Source: Sitta carolinensis (lineage: Eukaryota > Chordata > Aves > Passeriformes > Sittidae). From it: DNA of 64,000 bases. Under the pieces are notes generated by a model. It was not told where the DNA came from and did no database searches. It was given only the letters and a program-made list of their open reading frames with translations. Position numbers and translations under genes: made by a program. Below are positions 50,255 to 62,762 of this stretch, piece by piece (positions within the stretch are counted from its first letter, which is position 1; every line of letters starts with the position of its first letter). Location: positions 22,607,001 to 22,671,000 of the forward strand of contig JAVUNC010000004.1 in assembly GCA_032173965.1 (NCBI GenBank). The letters run 5' to 3'.

Positions 50255-50843
50255 TGTGGTAGTGTGTTTTAAAGTTCTTGGAATTATTATATTGTTATAC
50301 GGTTCGTTCTATGTACCCCCTATGTTCTTTCCCTGTTTGATTCATCACCCCGGTTACTGTTGTCTGTCAATCTTGTTATGTAACTCCCAGACCCTGTCTG
50401 CCACTCTGAGACCTCGCCTTCAGTCTGGAAAGTTCTAATAGGATCACGGAGTGATTGGACAGAATTCCTGTTCCCCCCCCACTGTATCCTGGTTTGTTCC
50501 CCTCCATGTCACTCAGTTACAGAGCCGTCCCCCGCCTGTCCCTAATTGGTCCCAGGTTCGACCCTACCCCGAGTTCCTCCCCCTTTATCAGCTGCTGTAT
50601 TCAGGTGCTCGGGGCTTTGCCTGAGCTGCCACCTGTGACTGAGGTGTCCCCGCAGTGGGACAGATACAGTCAGTGGTTTAACCCCAGCAGAGTCTCCCTC
50701 TCTCTGTTCTGCCATCGTCACTCGCTGCCCGCAGCCAAGCCGAGACCCACGGGATCGGCAAAGTTCATTCTGCTACTGAGCCGAGCCCGCGCTGCCGTGG
50801 TGCCAGGGCTGGCCGAGGCAGAGATCACACTGACACCACCACA
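50255..50843 (+). mobile_element. Solo LTR (copy B), family shared with 21517-22111
   Basis: It begins TGTGGTAGTG and ends CTGACACCACCACA, so the ends form a 6 bp perfect inverted repeat (TGTGGT/ACCACA). Against copy A the differences are single substitutions, a poly-C length change near 50470, a one-base indel near 50611, and a less similar first 15 bp. The 3' half is CpG-rich (for example GAGCCGAGCCCGCGCTGCCG), which suggests that CpG decay has had little time, so the insertion is young. No gag, pol or env sequence adjoins, so it is solo. A 136-codon frame across the 3' half is not a gene: its stop lies in host DNA beyond the LTR. Confidence 0.9.
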
Positions 50844-50849
50844 GGAGGT

Positions 50850-53800
50850 GAAAAAGCATTTCTGAGAAATGGCCCACGAATCACGTTTAAAATTAAATGG
50901 CTAAAAAACCCCGTACATGATCATGAAATTGTTACTACACTGATAAATATTTGAATACTCCTCTCAAGCCCCTAGAATTTCACTGACATACAGCTGTAGA
51001 ATTTGAGACTAATGGTATAATAAGAAAATTGAATTGTTTTCATACCTTGAATCGGTCTGATAAATTAGCACTAACTGCTAGTGTTCAGATTATCAGCAAA
51101 TTCTAAAAGGCTTTATAATGGTAGACTGCAGGTTTTATTAATTTGCCTCATTTAAAATACTGTCTCATCCCAATTTAATTTTCCTTACAGTTTAATAATA
51201 ATACTACAAAGAGCATTAAAATTTGAAACGATGTTTGGCTTGAACAATTAATTGACAACAGAAACAGCAAAGCCTGATAAATATTTGTATATTATTTATG
51301 CTAAAATAATTGAGGCTGTAAGCCTCGATTTAATCTTCTTGCATTAATTCAATATTTACTGGCCTTTTGCTAAAATCAGTGTGAGATACAAAGTCTCTCC
51401 CAGTGAAAATGTTGTGGAACAGATCTTAGAGACTAAGTCGGTCTGTCAGTGACACTTCTGTCATTTTTCTGCATTGACCTGTAATGAAAAAGAATTACTT
51501 TAGGCAATCTAAATCTAAAGATTCAGATTGCCATGCAAACTTCTTGGATGTTAGGTGAGCCCTATAAGATGGAAAAAGTATCTTTATATTTACTGGTAAG
51601 ATGTAATTAATTAAAAAAAAATTAAGATTTGTTTGTGTTTTTTAATATTAAAAGAACAAACCAGAGGAAAACTTCAAATACAAGATTACCTAATTTTGAA
51701 AGGGATTATAACATCACTTTTCAGTATTTCAGTTTCAAATAAAATGTAAAGAAAAATTTCTTGCTGTAAATTGATAACATCTTCCACACTTTCTGACCTG
51801 AAAACAAGATTGTATTATCTGAAGAGTTTTTATGCTCTGAAAAAGAGAAATTTGAATAACTAGTACCACAAAGTTGGATTAAGATCAAAGACTTCCTGGA
51901 AGTCTGTTTTCCTTGACAGTGGCTTCTTACAACTCCAGTTGAGTTTTGTAACATTTCTTTTGACAGCCTGTTGTAACTACAGAAAAATCAGCAGTAACAG
52001 TCACAACACAGTTGTTATGTAATTTAAATATGCCCTTTGAAAAACAAATGTTTTTATAGTTCTACTAGTAGTTTGTTTCATCTAGTTGTAGCTAGGCAAC
52101 TAGATTTTGACAAGATTCTACTGTCACTGTTAAAGTCCCCAAACATGGTTTTCCAAAGCAATACTTATAATTTAACAGTGGTAAAACAATGTGGCAACTA
52201 TCACAGGACAGAGCCTTGCAGATCTTCATGGTACAAATTAACCCAGTGGTAATTACTTTACCATTGCCAGAAGCAACCAATCACATTTCTTACATAAAAT
52301 AAAGTGTTGAACTATGCAGTTTTAAGATAAGAAATTTAACAGATATTTGCAAAATGTGTAATGAATTATATAAAGTTTTTCATAGCACTTCTAGTGAAGT
52401 ATTTTTAAAAATTAACCATCATTTAATTACAGTAACTCTTTATATCTGCCAGTTTTATGTTTTAAAGTCAGCAGCAAAACATGACTTGCTCCTACTTTTT
52501 GTACAAAGCTGGGATCTCCACTGCACATTCTTCATGACACCTACTGTGCTTCAATAACCTCTCACAAGCAATAGGTTAGTCTTTCTTATCAAAAGGCCCA
52601 TCCTAACACGTAATGCAGTCATATTTTAAAGCATTTTGATTGATTTTAATTCCTTCTACATGAAAAGTAATGCCTTTTGTCTAGTACCATAAATCTGTTA
52701 TCACTCTGGTGCAGATTGCTATACAAAAAATGCAAGGTGAGGGAGTATCCCAGAAAAAAAAATATCAAACTTCATTCAGATTTCTGTTCAATGAAACCTG
52801 GGAGAAGCTGAACATTTTGCATATGTGGCTCATCTATATTTTCACTAATAATGTTATTGAGTTACAAAGGCCATTATCACATAGCTGCAGGTTATCATGA
52901 GCTTAACTTGAAGCATATGATTAAATTCCAGTGACTTCAAAGAACCCGACAGCACAAGAAGAATCATTATCATGCATAACTTCTGTTACAGTTTCTAAGT
53001 AAAAATTGTCCTAGAAGTTTTTGTATTGATGATAAAATATTTAATCTCTTAACAAGGACAGAAAGCCCCAAACAACTGAGTACATCTGTTTTATCAGACA
53101 TAAGATATCTATTTTGAATCATTTAGCTTTAAAAATACTTCACAAAAATTATTCCACATTTCTGTCTCTGAATATGATTTTAAAAGACCCCAAAAGTTGT
53201 GTCAGAGCTCTACATGATAGTATAGTAAAGTACGTAAAATATGTAATAGTATTTCCAGAACTTCCATTTGTTGGATTCTAACAAATTTACTCCTGAATTT
53301 CAAACCTTATCTGGGTCTCTAAATTCCTCATTAATATTTTTCCTTTAGTAATTACAGTTATGTTACACAGATTAATATTAAATTGCAGTTTGTTCAAATT
53401 CCTTTGAAAATATTCTTTGCCAATACACACATATTCAATTGAAAATTTCTAGTTTATATCACTTTGATTTGGGCCCTTGTTCTACCTTCAGTGTGAAAAA
53501 TCAATTCAATATTCTCTTTTGCTTTTTCATGCTTTGCAACTGTTTCTAAATATTTCTCATTCAGATTATGGTAGCATAATATGGGGAAAGGGGAAAACTC
53601 ATCTTTCAATGATTTACTTTTAATTAGAAGTTTAAGAATAATTCATCTTCTTTCTTCCTTTTTTTAACCTTTCTTGTTAAAGGGGGAATATAAAAAGGGG
53701 AGAAACCTTAATCTTTATATGAAAACTTTTAGGCTTACAAAACCGGTTAAAAAGAGGTTAAAGTAAAGATGACATTTGAAACTAAAGGGGCATTTTTTTT

Positions 53801-54794
53801 TTTCCAAAATACAATTTTCTGTATTGAAGTTACATAAAGGAAATTATATTCAGTAATCTGTATAAGATTAACATTAAAAACATGCAGGAAATAAAAATGT
53901 CCCTATGGCACAGAGTGATATAGTGCATTTTAAAAACATGAATATAGTGAGCATTACTCTCTTATTGCACCAATAAAGACTTACATCAGACTGGAGTATG
54001 AATTGAACTAAATCTGTGTTATCATCAGTAATGATATTTCTATTATGATGAACTCAAATTGGCCATAGTTACAGCCAAATGCATCAAGTGCAACCTCCAG
54101 CTACCTTAAAATTCAGGGAGATGAAGAACAAAGGAAAATCAGATCAGGAGACAACTGCCTAGTAAGAAGCAATCAACACTGCATTTCTTTGCAGTTCTTC
54201 CATGTAACTCGCATGATACTCTTACAACTTTTGTTAGTAAAATACTTACAGAGACAGGAAATACTCAGGATAAAGAACCCTGCTGCTGACAGAAGCAGAA
54301 TAACTGAGACATCAGTATTACAACACATTTCTAGCTATGGGACTTTACAAATAATACTTCTGTAAGCCTATAAAACATGTGCTTGCTGTTCATAGACATA
54401 TATCTTTTTTCACCTGACTCTTAGGTTTTTGATCTGATATAAGCAGATGGATTCCTTCTGTTAATGAAGAGGAATAAATCTGTGTCAGTGTGCAATGCAA
54501 ACTATACAAGATGTGTCCCTGTAGGTACCATCTGCATTATCTAGAGAAAAGATTCATCTCTAACTGTGACTATTACATCAACATTTTATCAACAGTTGAA
54601 ATCCTGGAAAGATATAAAGTTGATAGTTACAAGTTCTATGTATTTATGATCCAGTTCAACAAAAGATTGATTTCTCCATGTCTGTTAACATTTCTAAAGT
54701 TAAGCAGCTAAGTGTATAATGAAATAATTTATTGTATCAAGACCTTGATATTTTTTGCATTTAGTTTCAGGAAGTCAGGTAAAGCAAAATCTAA
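50850..54794. other. AT-rich DNA, possible conserved non-coding stretch
   Basis: The stretch 51080-51400 is free of repeats and rich in TAATTA/CAATTAA/ATTAAT cores, with a small palindrome (GAGGCTGTAAGCCTC, 51311-51326). It is enhancer-like in texture, but this is unproven. The remainder has short frames only. Confidence 0.3.
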
Positions 54795-55495
54795 TCACAG
54801 AATCATAGAATGTTTTTTGTTGGAAGGAACATTAAAGATCATCTGTTTTCAACTGCCTGCCTTGGGCAGGGACATCTTTTACAGACCAGGTTGCATAGAC
54901 CTTCACCCAACCAGGTCTTGAATATTTTCAGTGATGGGGCATACCCAACTTCTCTGGACAACCTGTGCCAGTGCCTCACCACCCTCACAGTAAAGAATTT
55001 CTTCCTAACATGTAACCTAAACCTACTCTTTTTCAGTTTGAAGTCATTCCCTCTATATGTTTCTTGTAGGCACCCTTCAGGTACTGGAATGCTGCAATTA
55101 GGTCACTCCTAAGCCTTCTCTCTTCTAGGCTGAACAACCCTAACTCTCTCAGCCTTTACTCTTAAGTGAAGTGCTCCATCCCTCTGATCATCTTGGTGGC
55201 CTCCTCTAGACTTTCTCCAACAAGTCCCTGGGCTTTGTTTGCTGAGGACCCCAGAGCTGGGTGCAGCACTGCAATTGGGGCCTCACCAGAGCAGGGTAGA
55301 GGCACAAAAACTCCTCCCTTGCTCTGCTGGCCACAATGCTTTGGATGTAATGCCCAGGATGCAATTTGCTTTCTGGGCTTGGAGAACGCATTGCTGGGTC
55401 ATTCCCAGCTTCTCATCCACCAGCACCCCCAAGTCCTTGTCAGGTATGCTCTCCATCTGTTTATCCCCCAGCCTGTACTGATACTGTGGGTTGCT
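54795..55495 (-). mobile_element. CR1 LINE 3' end with end of ORF2
   Basis: The + strand shows the reverse complement of a CR1 tail: AATCACAGAATCATAGAATG, GGAAGGAACATTAAAGATCA, AACCCTAACTCTCTCAGCCT, CTTTGTTTGCTGAGGACCCC, and finally CAGCCTGTACTGATACTGTG. The minus-strand reading therefore runs from the last part of ORF2 (the LWGP-type motif, with 'AALQLG' shadows on the other strand) through the 3' UTR. It is 5'-truncated and has frame breaks. Confidence 0.93.
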
Positions 55496-56536
55496 CTGAA
55501 AAAGGCAGAGTTCTTAGGAAAACTAGGTGAAATACAGGAAGAAATCTGATTTCAAAAATACTTAGGTTATATTATAAGTTCATTTTACAATTACAGGCTG
55601 TGAGCTACACTGGAAACATATTTTTTGACCACTAAATTCTAAATCTATAGCCAAAGTGTGGAGCTCTGTACACATTTAAAAAGGTTGCATCTGTTTTCGA
55701 CATGTTGGATTAAGAGTATGTTCTTCTGTCCCTGAAGCCTATCTCACTGTTGCTCAGTGTGTAGATACCATACTGTGACCTAAGTGTTTGTTTAAGGAAC
55801 CAAGAGAGGCTTAATTCACCACAGATATAGCTGTTAAAACAAACACTTAGATGTGAAAATAACTTGGTGGCCTGCAAAGTGCAAGTGAGATGAGCATGAG
55901 GGGAACAGCTGCAGAATGTGCTGTGCCTCTTTGAAGTGATGCCATTTGTAAGCTTTGTTTTGAAAACATAGGTTAACTTGTATAAAGAAAATAAAGTCAT
56001 GCTTCTGCTCTGACCTAGCAGTATCCATTGAAACTCTATTTCCCCTTACACATTATAGAAAAAAATGCTAAGAAATAATAACTGTTTACTTGGAATTCAG
56101 ATGAAGTTCTAGGTGTTCAAAAGACACTGATTGAAAATAGGTAACAGACACATTTTACACCATTTACAAAGTTGCTTCTATCACTTGATTGCCATGCTTA
56201 ATGTATGGCACAGTTCTCACCTCTGCTTATTTTTACTGTCTTCATCTGGAGTAAACGAAACACAGAGTTTAGACTAAATATCTGTAAAAATGTCTAAAAA
56301 TGCAAATATTTTTGTGATTTAAATATATAGCTTGTTTAGAAAGATTTGTATTTTTGTATTAATCAGCTATATAGTCCAAAGCTATAGCTGTATGTCCAAA
56401 GAGCAACAATTTCTTAGAGCAACTAAGCCTGAAATCAGTTTTATCTATGCCTTGGTATGAAACTGAGCAAACTTTATGAAAACCTCAAAATGAAACATTA
56501 AAGTTCTCCAGGTAACCAGGCAAATTTTTCCTATTC
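55496..56536. other. AT-rich DNA, no feature seen
   Basis: A 96-codon minus-strand frame (55710-56000) has no recognisable domain. Confidence 0.45.
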
Positions 56537-56728
56537 ATGTCCAAAGTTCCTCTTTTATCATTTTTCCTCAGCACAGTGGTTAAAACCAATCAAGATTTCC
56601 TAGAAAACTACAGCACTTTTTTGCTTTCTTCTGTATTCACAGTGGAAGACCTAGAAGAGATACCTGGGCCAGAAGCCCTGTTTGTTAAGAAGGCGCTGGA
56701 GGATATACCTAATCTGAAGTGTCATTAG
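56537..56728 (+). CDS. Unrecognised 63-codon open frame with an acceptor-like site
   Basis: A pyrimidine-rich run and TATTCACAG ending at 56641 look like a splice acceptor. The following 84 bp encode an acidic segment (VEDLEEIPGPEALFVKKALE) and then a stop at 56726-56728. If real, only this part would be coding and would be a last exon. The 10 bp hairpin 56717-56740 (AAGTGTCATT/AATGACACTT, loop AGAA) spans the stop codon. No family was recognised, and chance is a fair explanation. Confidence 0.15.
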   Translation: MSKVPLLSFFLSTVVKTNQDFLENYSTFLLSSVFTVEDLEEIPGPEALFVKKALEDIPNLKCH

Positions 56729-56807
56729 AAAATGACACTTAATAGTGTCACTAAATTATATACATTAATTAGAAAATTTATTCTAGAATAAACTAGTGAA
56801 ATAAAGA

Positions 56808-57302
56808 ATGAACTTGACAGACCAAGATGGTATTCTTCGAAGTATGAAAGAGCTGACCTATTTAACTGTGGTGGGTGAAAATTGTTCCAGCAGATTTGGG
56901 TCAGAGGGTGGCAAACATAAAGGCAATTTCAAAAAAAAATCATCTGAAATAAACCCCCCAAACCTACAAATAATAAATCTGTTTTCTATGCTGGAAGAAA
57001 ATGATAGAAACTTTAATAGAAGGCAGAATGTGCATCCACATCCACACAATCACAATAGCATGTTATATTCTGAGGAAGTTCCAAACAATGGCTTTCAGAG
57101 CAAGGAATCATATCTTGCTAATCTGCTAGAATTCTTTAAAAAACTTGCATGGAAGAACAGGAGTCATCAAGTTGCTACAGGCTATTACAATATCCATAAA
57201 GCTTTTGAAAGAGCTTTTACTAAAAACTCTGAAGAAAATCTCAGTTGTCATGAGATAAATGGGAAGTTCATTAAAAACATAAACAACCATTTAAAAGATT
57301 AG
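56808..57302 (+). CDS. Unrecognised 164-codon open frame
   Basis: This is the longest open frame in the window outside GC-rich repeats. The product is Asn/Lys-rich with a His patch (HPHPHNHN, about residue 76), no signal peptide, no membrane segment and no recognised domain. The C-terminal half (ANLLEFFKKLAWKN onward) looks helical and basic. Composition follows the local AT content, so it may be chance. Alternatively it could be a decayed or lineage-specific exon together with the frame 80 bp upstream. No AATAAA was placed close downstream with confidence. Confidence 0.2.
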   Translation: MNLTDQDGILRSMKELTYLTVVGENCSSRFGSEGGKHKGNFKKKSSEINPPNLQIINLFSMLEENDRNFNRRQNVHPHPHNHNSMLYSEEVPNNGFQSKESYLANLLEFFKKLAWKNRSHQVATGYYNIHKAFERAFTKNSEENLSCHEINGKFIKNINNHLKD

Positions 57303-60300
57303 AATTAAAAAGTAGGAATAAGTTGTAGGTAAGTGTAAATCGCTGAGGACATTATTAGAATCCTATAGGATTTAATGCTAAGATGTGCTATTCAATTTAT
57401 TTATCCATAATTGCTAAAAGAATTTGAATGAGATGACCAAGGTTTCTAACAATATTGAGTTATTTGGGATCATAATGAAGAATACTCAAAAAAAATTCAG
57501 AAATTGATCATCATATGCCAAATGTCTGAGAAATAAAATGGCAAACATAATTCCATGTTTATTAAAAGGAAATGATTTTACGAGGATAACCTGTCCTAAT
57601 TTCAAACATACAAGGATATGATCTGAACTATGAAAAAGGTTTTGGATGTGACATCAAAAATTTTTAGGCAAACATGAGGTCATTACTTAGTAGTTATCAA
57701 TGAAGCAGTTAAAATGTAATAAATTATTAGGAATTAAATGCCTGATAAAAAAAAGCAACATATTCATACTTTTAAACAATCCACAGTATGCCCATTTCTT
57801 GATTACTGTTATGGTTAGACAATTTCAAAAACAATATGGCTCACCTGCAGAAAATACAGAGAAGAGTGAATGAATTTTTACAAGAGGGAAAAATCAATAG
57901 ACAAAGGTTCTGCAGCCTGGAAAAGGCATTAAAGAGGTCTTTAAGAGTATGGAACAACCTGGAGAAAGGAAATAGAAAACAGTTGGTTCTTGAACCTATT
58001 ATGAGAATTACTGGAAATTAAAAGAAAATATGAGTTGGCAGATTTAAAGCAATCAGGTGATGCATCTCTGTGACATGTATTAATTCCTGTCAGTTATTGT
58101 AAATGCCAAAACTTTTCAACATTCAAAAAGTAATTGTACAAAATCACAAAAGTAAAACTCATGAAGGATATTCAACTCAGTTATAACCACCATTTGAAGT
58201 TTGATTCCAAAGAAATCCCAATATATGTATTAATTCTTGTACCTTTCTTGACACATCTGTTCTATTTACTGTTTTTATGCAGAACAGCTGTTTCTACTTC
58301 ATAGTTTTATTATATTTTTTTATAATGAGACACTCTTTCTTTCGTATATATTCATAAATATAATGAGAAGATGAAAGCATTAAAAGAAAATCCAGAAAAT
58401 AAATAAGTTGAGTAGAGAAAAAAAAAATTTAAGAACAGTGCATCAACTTTATCTATAATTGCTTTTTTAATGACCACTTTGACAATTGATTCTGAGTTGC
58501 CATAACTCCTAAAGAGCTGAAAACAAACAACGCAATCCCTTCAATATTTCAAAGGGGTCTCTCTCTAGAGTAGGGTACTTTTAAAAATATATTTCACTCC
58601 ATAAATATTTTTCTCTTCTGCAGATTTCTTTTCATGTTCAGGAGTTTCATGGGCAATGTTCAAATAGCTGTTGAAGTTCTTTTGATTTTGCTAATGCTTT
58701 TATTTTTCCCTCCTACTTTTCAATATTACCCTTACAATTGTCAAATATATTTTCAATCAGCGTTTAATTGTACATTCAACACAGCGCTTAGGAAACAGCA
58801 GATCAAGAACACTCCTTCCTAGCAGAGAAACAAAATGCAGCATACTTTAGATATACTGAATTTATAGCATCCTTGGCACTAAGTTTTGGAGTTGGTTTTT
58901 TTTTTTTTCTTTCTAGCAACACATTTTTTTTCTCTCTAAAATCCAATCAGAATTTTGTATGAGTCTGAGCTCAGTCTCCTGAAGCAGAGCTGAAGTCATA
59001 TCAATGTCTCTCTCTGCATCTGATTGAAGAAAATACAACTTCACTTCGTAGTTCATTGCTTTTACACCTGTCTGCATCAGATTTCACTTGTAGCTGAATA
59101 TGACATTGGCTGAACTAACATCCTCTCTTCAGCTTACTTCTTGTTACTTAATGTCAAATACTATTATTACAAAAGTACCGGCAGGAGGCTGGGGGAAGGG
59201 TTGAAGTATTTTCAAAAGGAAGATTTCAGGCCACAGAAGAGACACAAAAATTTTGCATACTTATTGTGTTTTGATGCAAAAGAATGGTGTTACAGGCATT
59301 TGAGTCCATTTATTCAGGGCAAGAGTTAATTAATTCAATTCTCTGTTTCATAAAGTTCAAGAAACGGAAACTTTCTAAGCATTTTGAGAAGTGTTCGTAA
59401 GAGAAGTAAAATACTATCTAACATAACAAATTCCATCATTCCTTTGGCAATTCTGAAGTCTTGTCTGCAATTTATTGTACTAGAAATGCGATTTCTGTTT
59501 TTAAGATGCATTATGCTGACACCATCACGAATAATGCCACCATATTCTCGAGTGTTCAGACACAAATTTCTCCCTTTCTTTTCCATTTGGTGTGTATGAC
59601 CACATGATTTTTAACTACTTTTCACTGAAAGACCACCTGTTGTCTGTCACTTGGGATTTCTGCATACTGTGAAAGGTGCCTGGTTTAGTTCCTGTTTGTA
59701 AAGAGTAGTGAAAATGAAGAACTCCACTTTGATCAGTAATATTTATATTTGACCAAGATCTTCAATTCTAATCTACACACATCCTACAGAATAGGAGTTC
59801 ATACAAATCAGGCTCTGAGATGATCTGCATAGGTGGAAGTAACATCTTTGTTAGATGTATATTCTAACAGGATTTTTAGTATTTTCTTATGTGATTAAGA
59901 TTTAGGATGGAGTTCAGTCCACCTAATTCAGGTATTTCTTTGCCAAGGGGTATAACCAATTGTTCAATAGTACTTTATTTGGGGTCAAGAAAAGGTCTTT
60001 AAAGATTATTTCTCCTAAATAAAAGCCTTTTACTGGAAAATTAGAGACTCTGAGGATAGGTGGAATACAGTGCAGCAGAGCTGGTCTGAAGACATCCATA
60101 CACTAATGCTGTATTGGTCCTTTGAGCCTTTTATTCACATTAAATGTAGGGTTTTTTAATTAGACCAATTAGACTTTTATTGGCTCATAAACAGAAACTG
60201 TCACTAATTCCTAAGTATGTTTAAGAGTTAGTCTAGTTTACAGTCAGACTAAAAGATTACTCCTAAACGTAATCAGGTATCTCCAGAGACGTTCATAAAA

Positions 60301-61620
60301 ACTATGGATTAAGGACACCTAACTCTGGTTTAATAAGAAGCTCAAAGCAAGAGATGTCTTCCAGAATAAGTACTTCTGAACAAGCATGTGTAATTAAGTT
60401 CAGTCTTACACTGTTGTCAACTAATTAGGGAGACACCTAATTAATTTTGTATAAGGTGTTAGGAAAACAAGTAGATTGGGCTGTCATGTAACTACTAGAC
60501 ATCTAAATCCCAGTTTAAAGAAGGTTTTGTTAGATTATAGTCTTCTTTTAGGTGTGTATACTATCCTTTGCTTAAGCAATTGGACAGTTTTATGTACTGA
60601 TTAAGTGAATTTATGTGGAAAAAATTCATTTTAGACTAATTCTGGATATGATTATTAACGTATTGAGATTGAAAGAGCAAGTAGCTTTCCAAGGTATTCG
60701 GGTTCATATATGAAATAGGTTTAAATGCTAAGCTGGGAGTTCAAGGAGGGAAGAATTCTAGGGCACCAGAAAGGAATTGTGAAAAAGTACATTTGTACAA
60801 TATCCTGTTGTAGTCATACTGGTGCAGCCTAAGGACCATTGGGAGTCAGTCTTAGATAAACCTAGGAATAAGGGCAAGAATTGTCAGTGGCACATAGGAA
60901 GGTGGGCAAGTGGCTGTTTGGTGGAACTAAAGATTACTGCATGTCATAAAGATGAACAATAATGTTTAAACTTTTGCTTTGTTGTGGAATATTTTCCACT
61001 GCTGCAAAAAAAAAAGACACAGACCATGTGGGATAACATAAAAATAACTACAGCATGTCAGACCTGTGAAATCTGCTCTACCCAGAAATAGAAATGGTCC
61101 AGCTAAAGTGTATTTCAAAGGAGCGTGACCTTCTGAAAAGTCTTGAATAGAGCACTGAGTATGACCAGAGGGTTAGAAAATAAAACCTGTAAAGAGAAAA
61201 TGGGAGTTATTTACACCAAATTTAATTAAAAAAAAAAATAAGTAGCCATCTAATTTTTAAATTTTTATGTATTTACATAAAGCTGTCAACACATAGCTTT
61301 TCATATACTTAAGGACTGATGTACTGAGGAAGAAAATGTCATCTTTTGCCCATTGGTGGTGCAATGGGGTTCATTTTCAGTAAAAGAGTCTGGGATTAAA
61401 TTTGAGAATAAATTTTTAACAATATCAGTATTGAAACACTGAAACAGGGAGGAAGGTTAAGTGTTTCTGATATTGGAGGTCTTTGAGAACAGATTAGAGA
61501 AATTTCTGGTGAGAACGTAGCTAATGTAAATATGGCTAATCCTGCCTAGATGTCAAGTTCAATACAACCACCCCTGGGGTCCATTTCTTCCATTATCCAG
61601 AAATAATTTACATTTGACAA

Positions 61621-61622
<2 letters not shown>
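57303..61622. other. AT-rich DNA, no gene supported
   Basis: At 59335-59599 an 83-codon minus frame and a 71-codon plus frame overlap. Neither has a recognisable product. There are T-rich runs near 58900 and several AT-rich patches. No repeat family was identified. Confidence 0.45.

Positions 61623-61679
<57 letters not shown>
61623..61679. repeat. 57 bp uninterrupted poly-T
   Basis: A homopolymer of 57 T, the longest in the window. Homopolymers this long are length-unstable and error-prone in sequencing, so the exact count is uncertain. Confidence 0.95.
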
Positions 61680-61682
<3 letters not shown>

Positions 61683-61869
61683 TAAAGCTATATACAACCA
61701 GTTGCTCTTAATTGCAGGTAATGAGTGTCTGGTTTTGGCAGTTTTGCAGATTTTTAAAATACTTGAGAAGCCTAATGAAAAAGAAATTGTAATTAAATCT
61801 GTATGCTTAAGTCTCTTAGAAGAGAATGATATGAGGAAGATACAGGATGGGATGTAAATAAGATTGATT

Positions 61870-62762
61870 TATATGCCACCAGGCTGAATGGTATGACTGA
61901 TACATCTGGATGATAGGATGTTATCCAGAGGGATGTGGACAAGCTTAAGAAGTGGGCCCATAGGAATCTCATGAGGTTTAATAAGACCAAGTCTAATGTC
62001 CTGCAAATGGATCGAGGCAGCCCCCAGTATCAGTCCAGACTGGGGGACAGATTGAGAGCATCCTTGCCAAGAGGGACTTTGATGCTGGCAGATGAGAGAT
62101 TGGACATGCCCTGGCAACGTGTGGTTACTGCCCAGAAAGCAAATTGTATCCTGGGCTGCATCCAAAGCAGCGTGAGCAGCAGGGAGGGGGATAGGTTTCT
62201 GCCCCTCTGCTCCACTCTGGTGAGATCCCACCTGGGCTTCTGCATTCAGCTCTGGGGTCCCCAGCACAGGAAGGACAAGGACCTCTTGGAGTAAATCCTA
62301 CGGAGGCTGACCAAGCATATTAAAGGGATGGAGCACCTTTCCTATAAGGAAAGGCTAAGATAATTCAGACTCTGAAGCCTGGAAAGAGAAGGCTTCAGGA
62401 ATTATGTCCTTCCAGTAGACAAAGGCAGACTGCAAGAAAGATGGAGAGAGACTTCTAACAAGAGCATGTAGTGACAAGAGGGAATGGCTTCAAATCAAAA
62501 GAGCATAGGTTCGGGTTACATATTAGGAAAAAATTCTTTACTATGCATGTGCTGAGACGCTGGAATGGATTGCTCAGAAAGTTGTGGATGTCCCATTCCT
62601 GGCAGTGTTCAAAGCCAGAAGGGTGAAGGAGATGATTCTGGAAGCTGGATGAAGCTCTGCACAAACTGGTCTGTGAAAGGTCTCTTTGCATGGCAGGGTT
62701 TTGGAATAAGATGGTCTTTAAGGTCTCTTTCAACCTAAACCATTCTGTGATTCCAGGATTCC
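61870..62762 (+). mobile_element. CR1 LINE, longest fragment, ORF2 C-terminus readable
   Basis: It starts near the ATCCAGAGGGATGTGGACAA block (61923) and runs to the CR1 tail ending AAACCATTCTGTGATTCCAG (62739). A 119-codon frame (61935-62294) is still open and shows the end of the CR1 reverse-transcriptase polyprotein. Visible are KKWAHRNLMRFNKTKSNVL near the start, the PQYQSRLGD segment, QKANCILGCI in the middle, and IQLWGPQHRKDKDLLE at the end, where TAA has replaced the continuing codon. The 3' UTR follows with several small deletions. The upstream limit is uncertain because the first bases are degraded. Confidence 0.93.

Noticed and set aside
50455..50865. 136-codon frame in solo LTR copy B, with a partner of 117 codons in copy A
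   Set aside because: Each frame runs out of the LTR into host DNA before its stop. LTRs of this type do not encode proteins, and no known LTR gene is recognised.
59335..59599. 83-codon minus and 71-codon plus frames
   Set aside because: They overlap on opposite strands and no domain was recognised. The minus frame looks slightly protein-like but is too short to support.
61935..62294. 119-codon frame as a possible host gene
   Set aside because: It is the truncated C-terminus of CR1 ORF2 in a degraded LINE copy.
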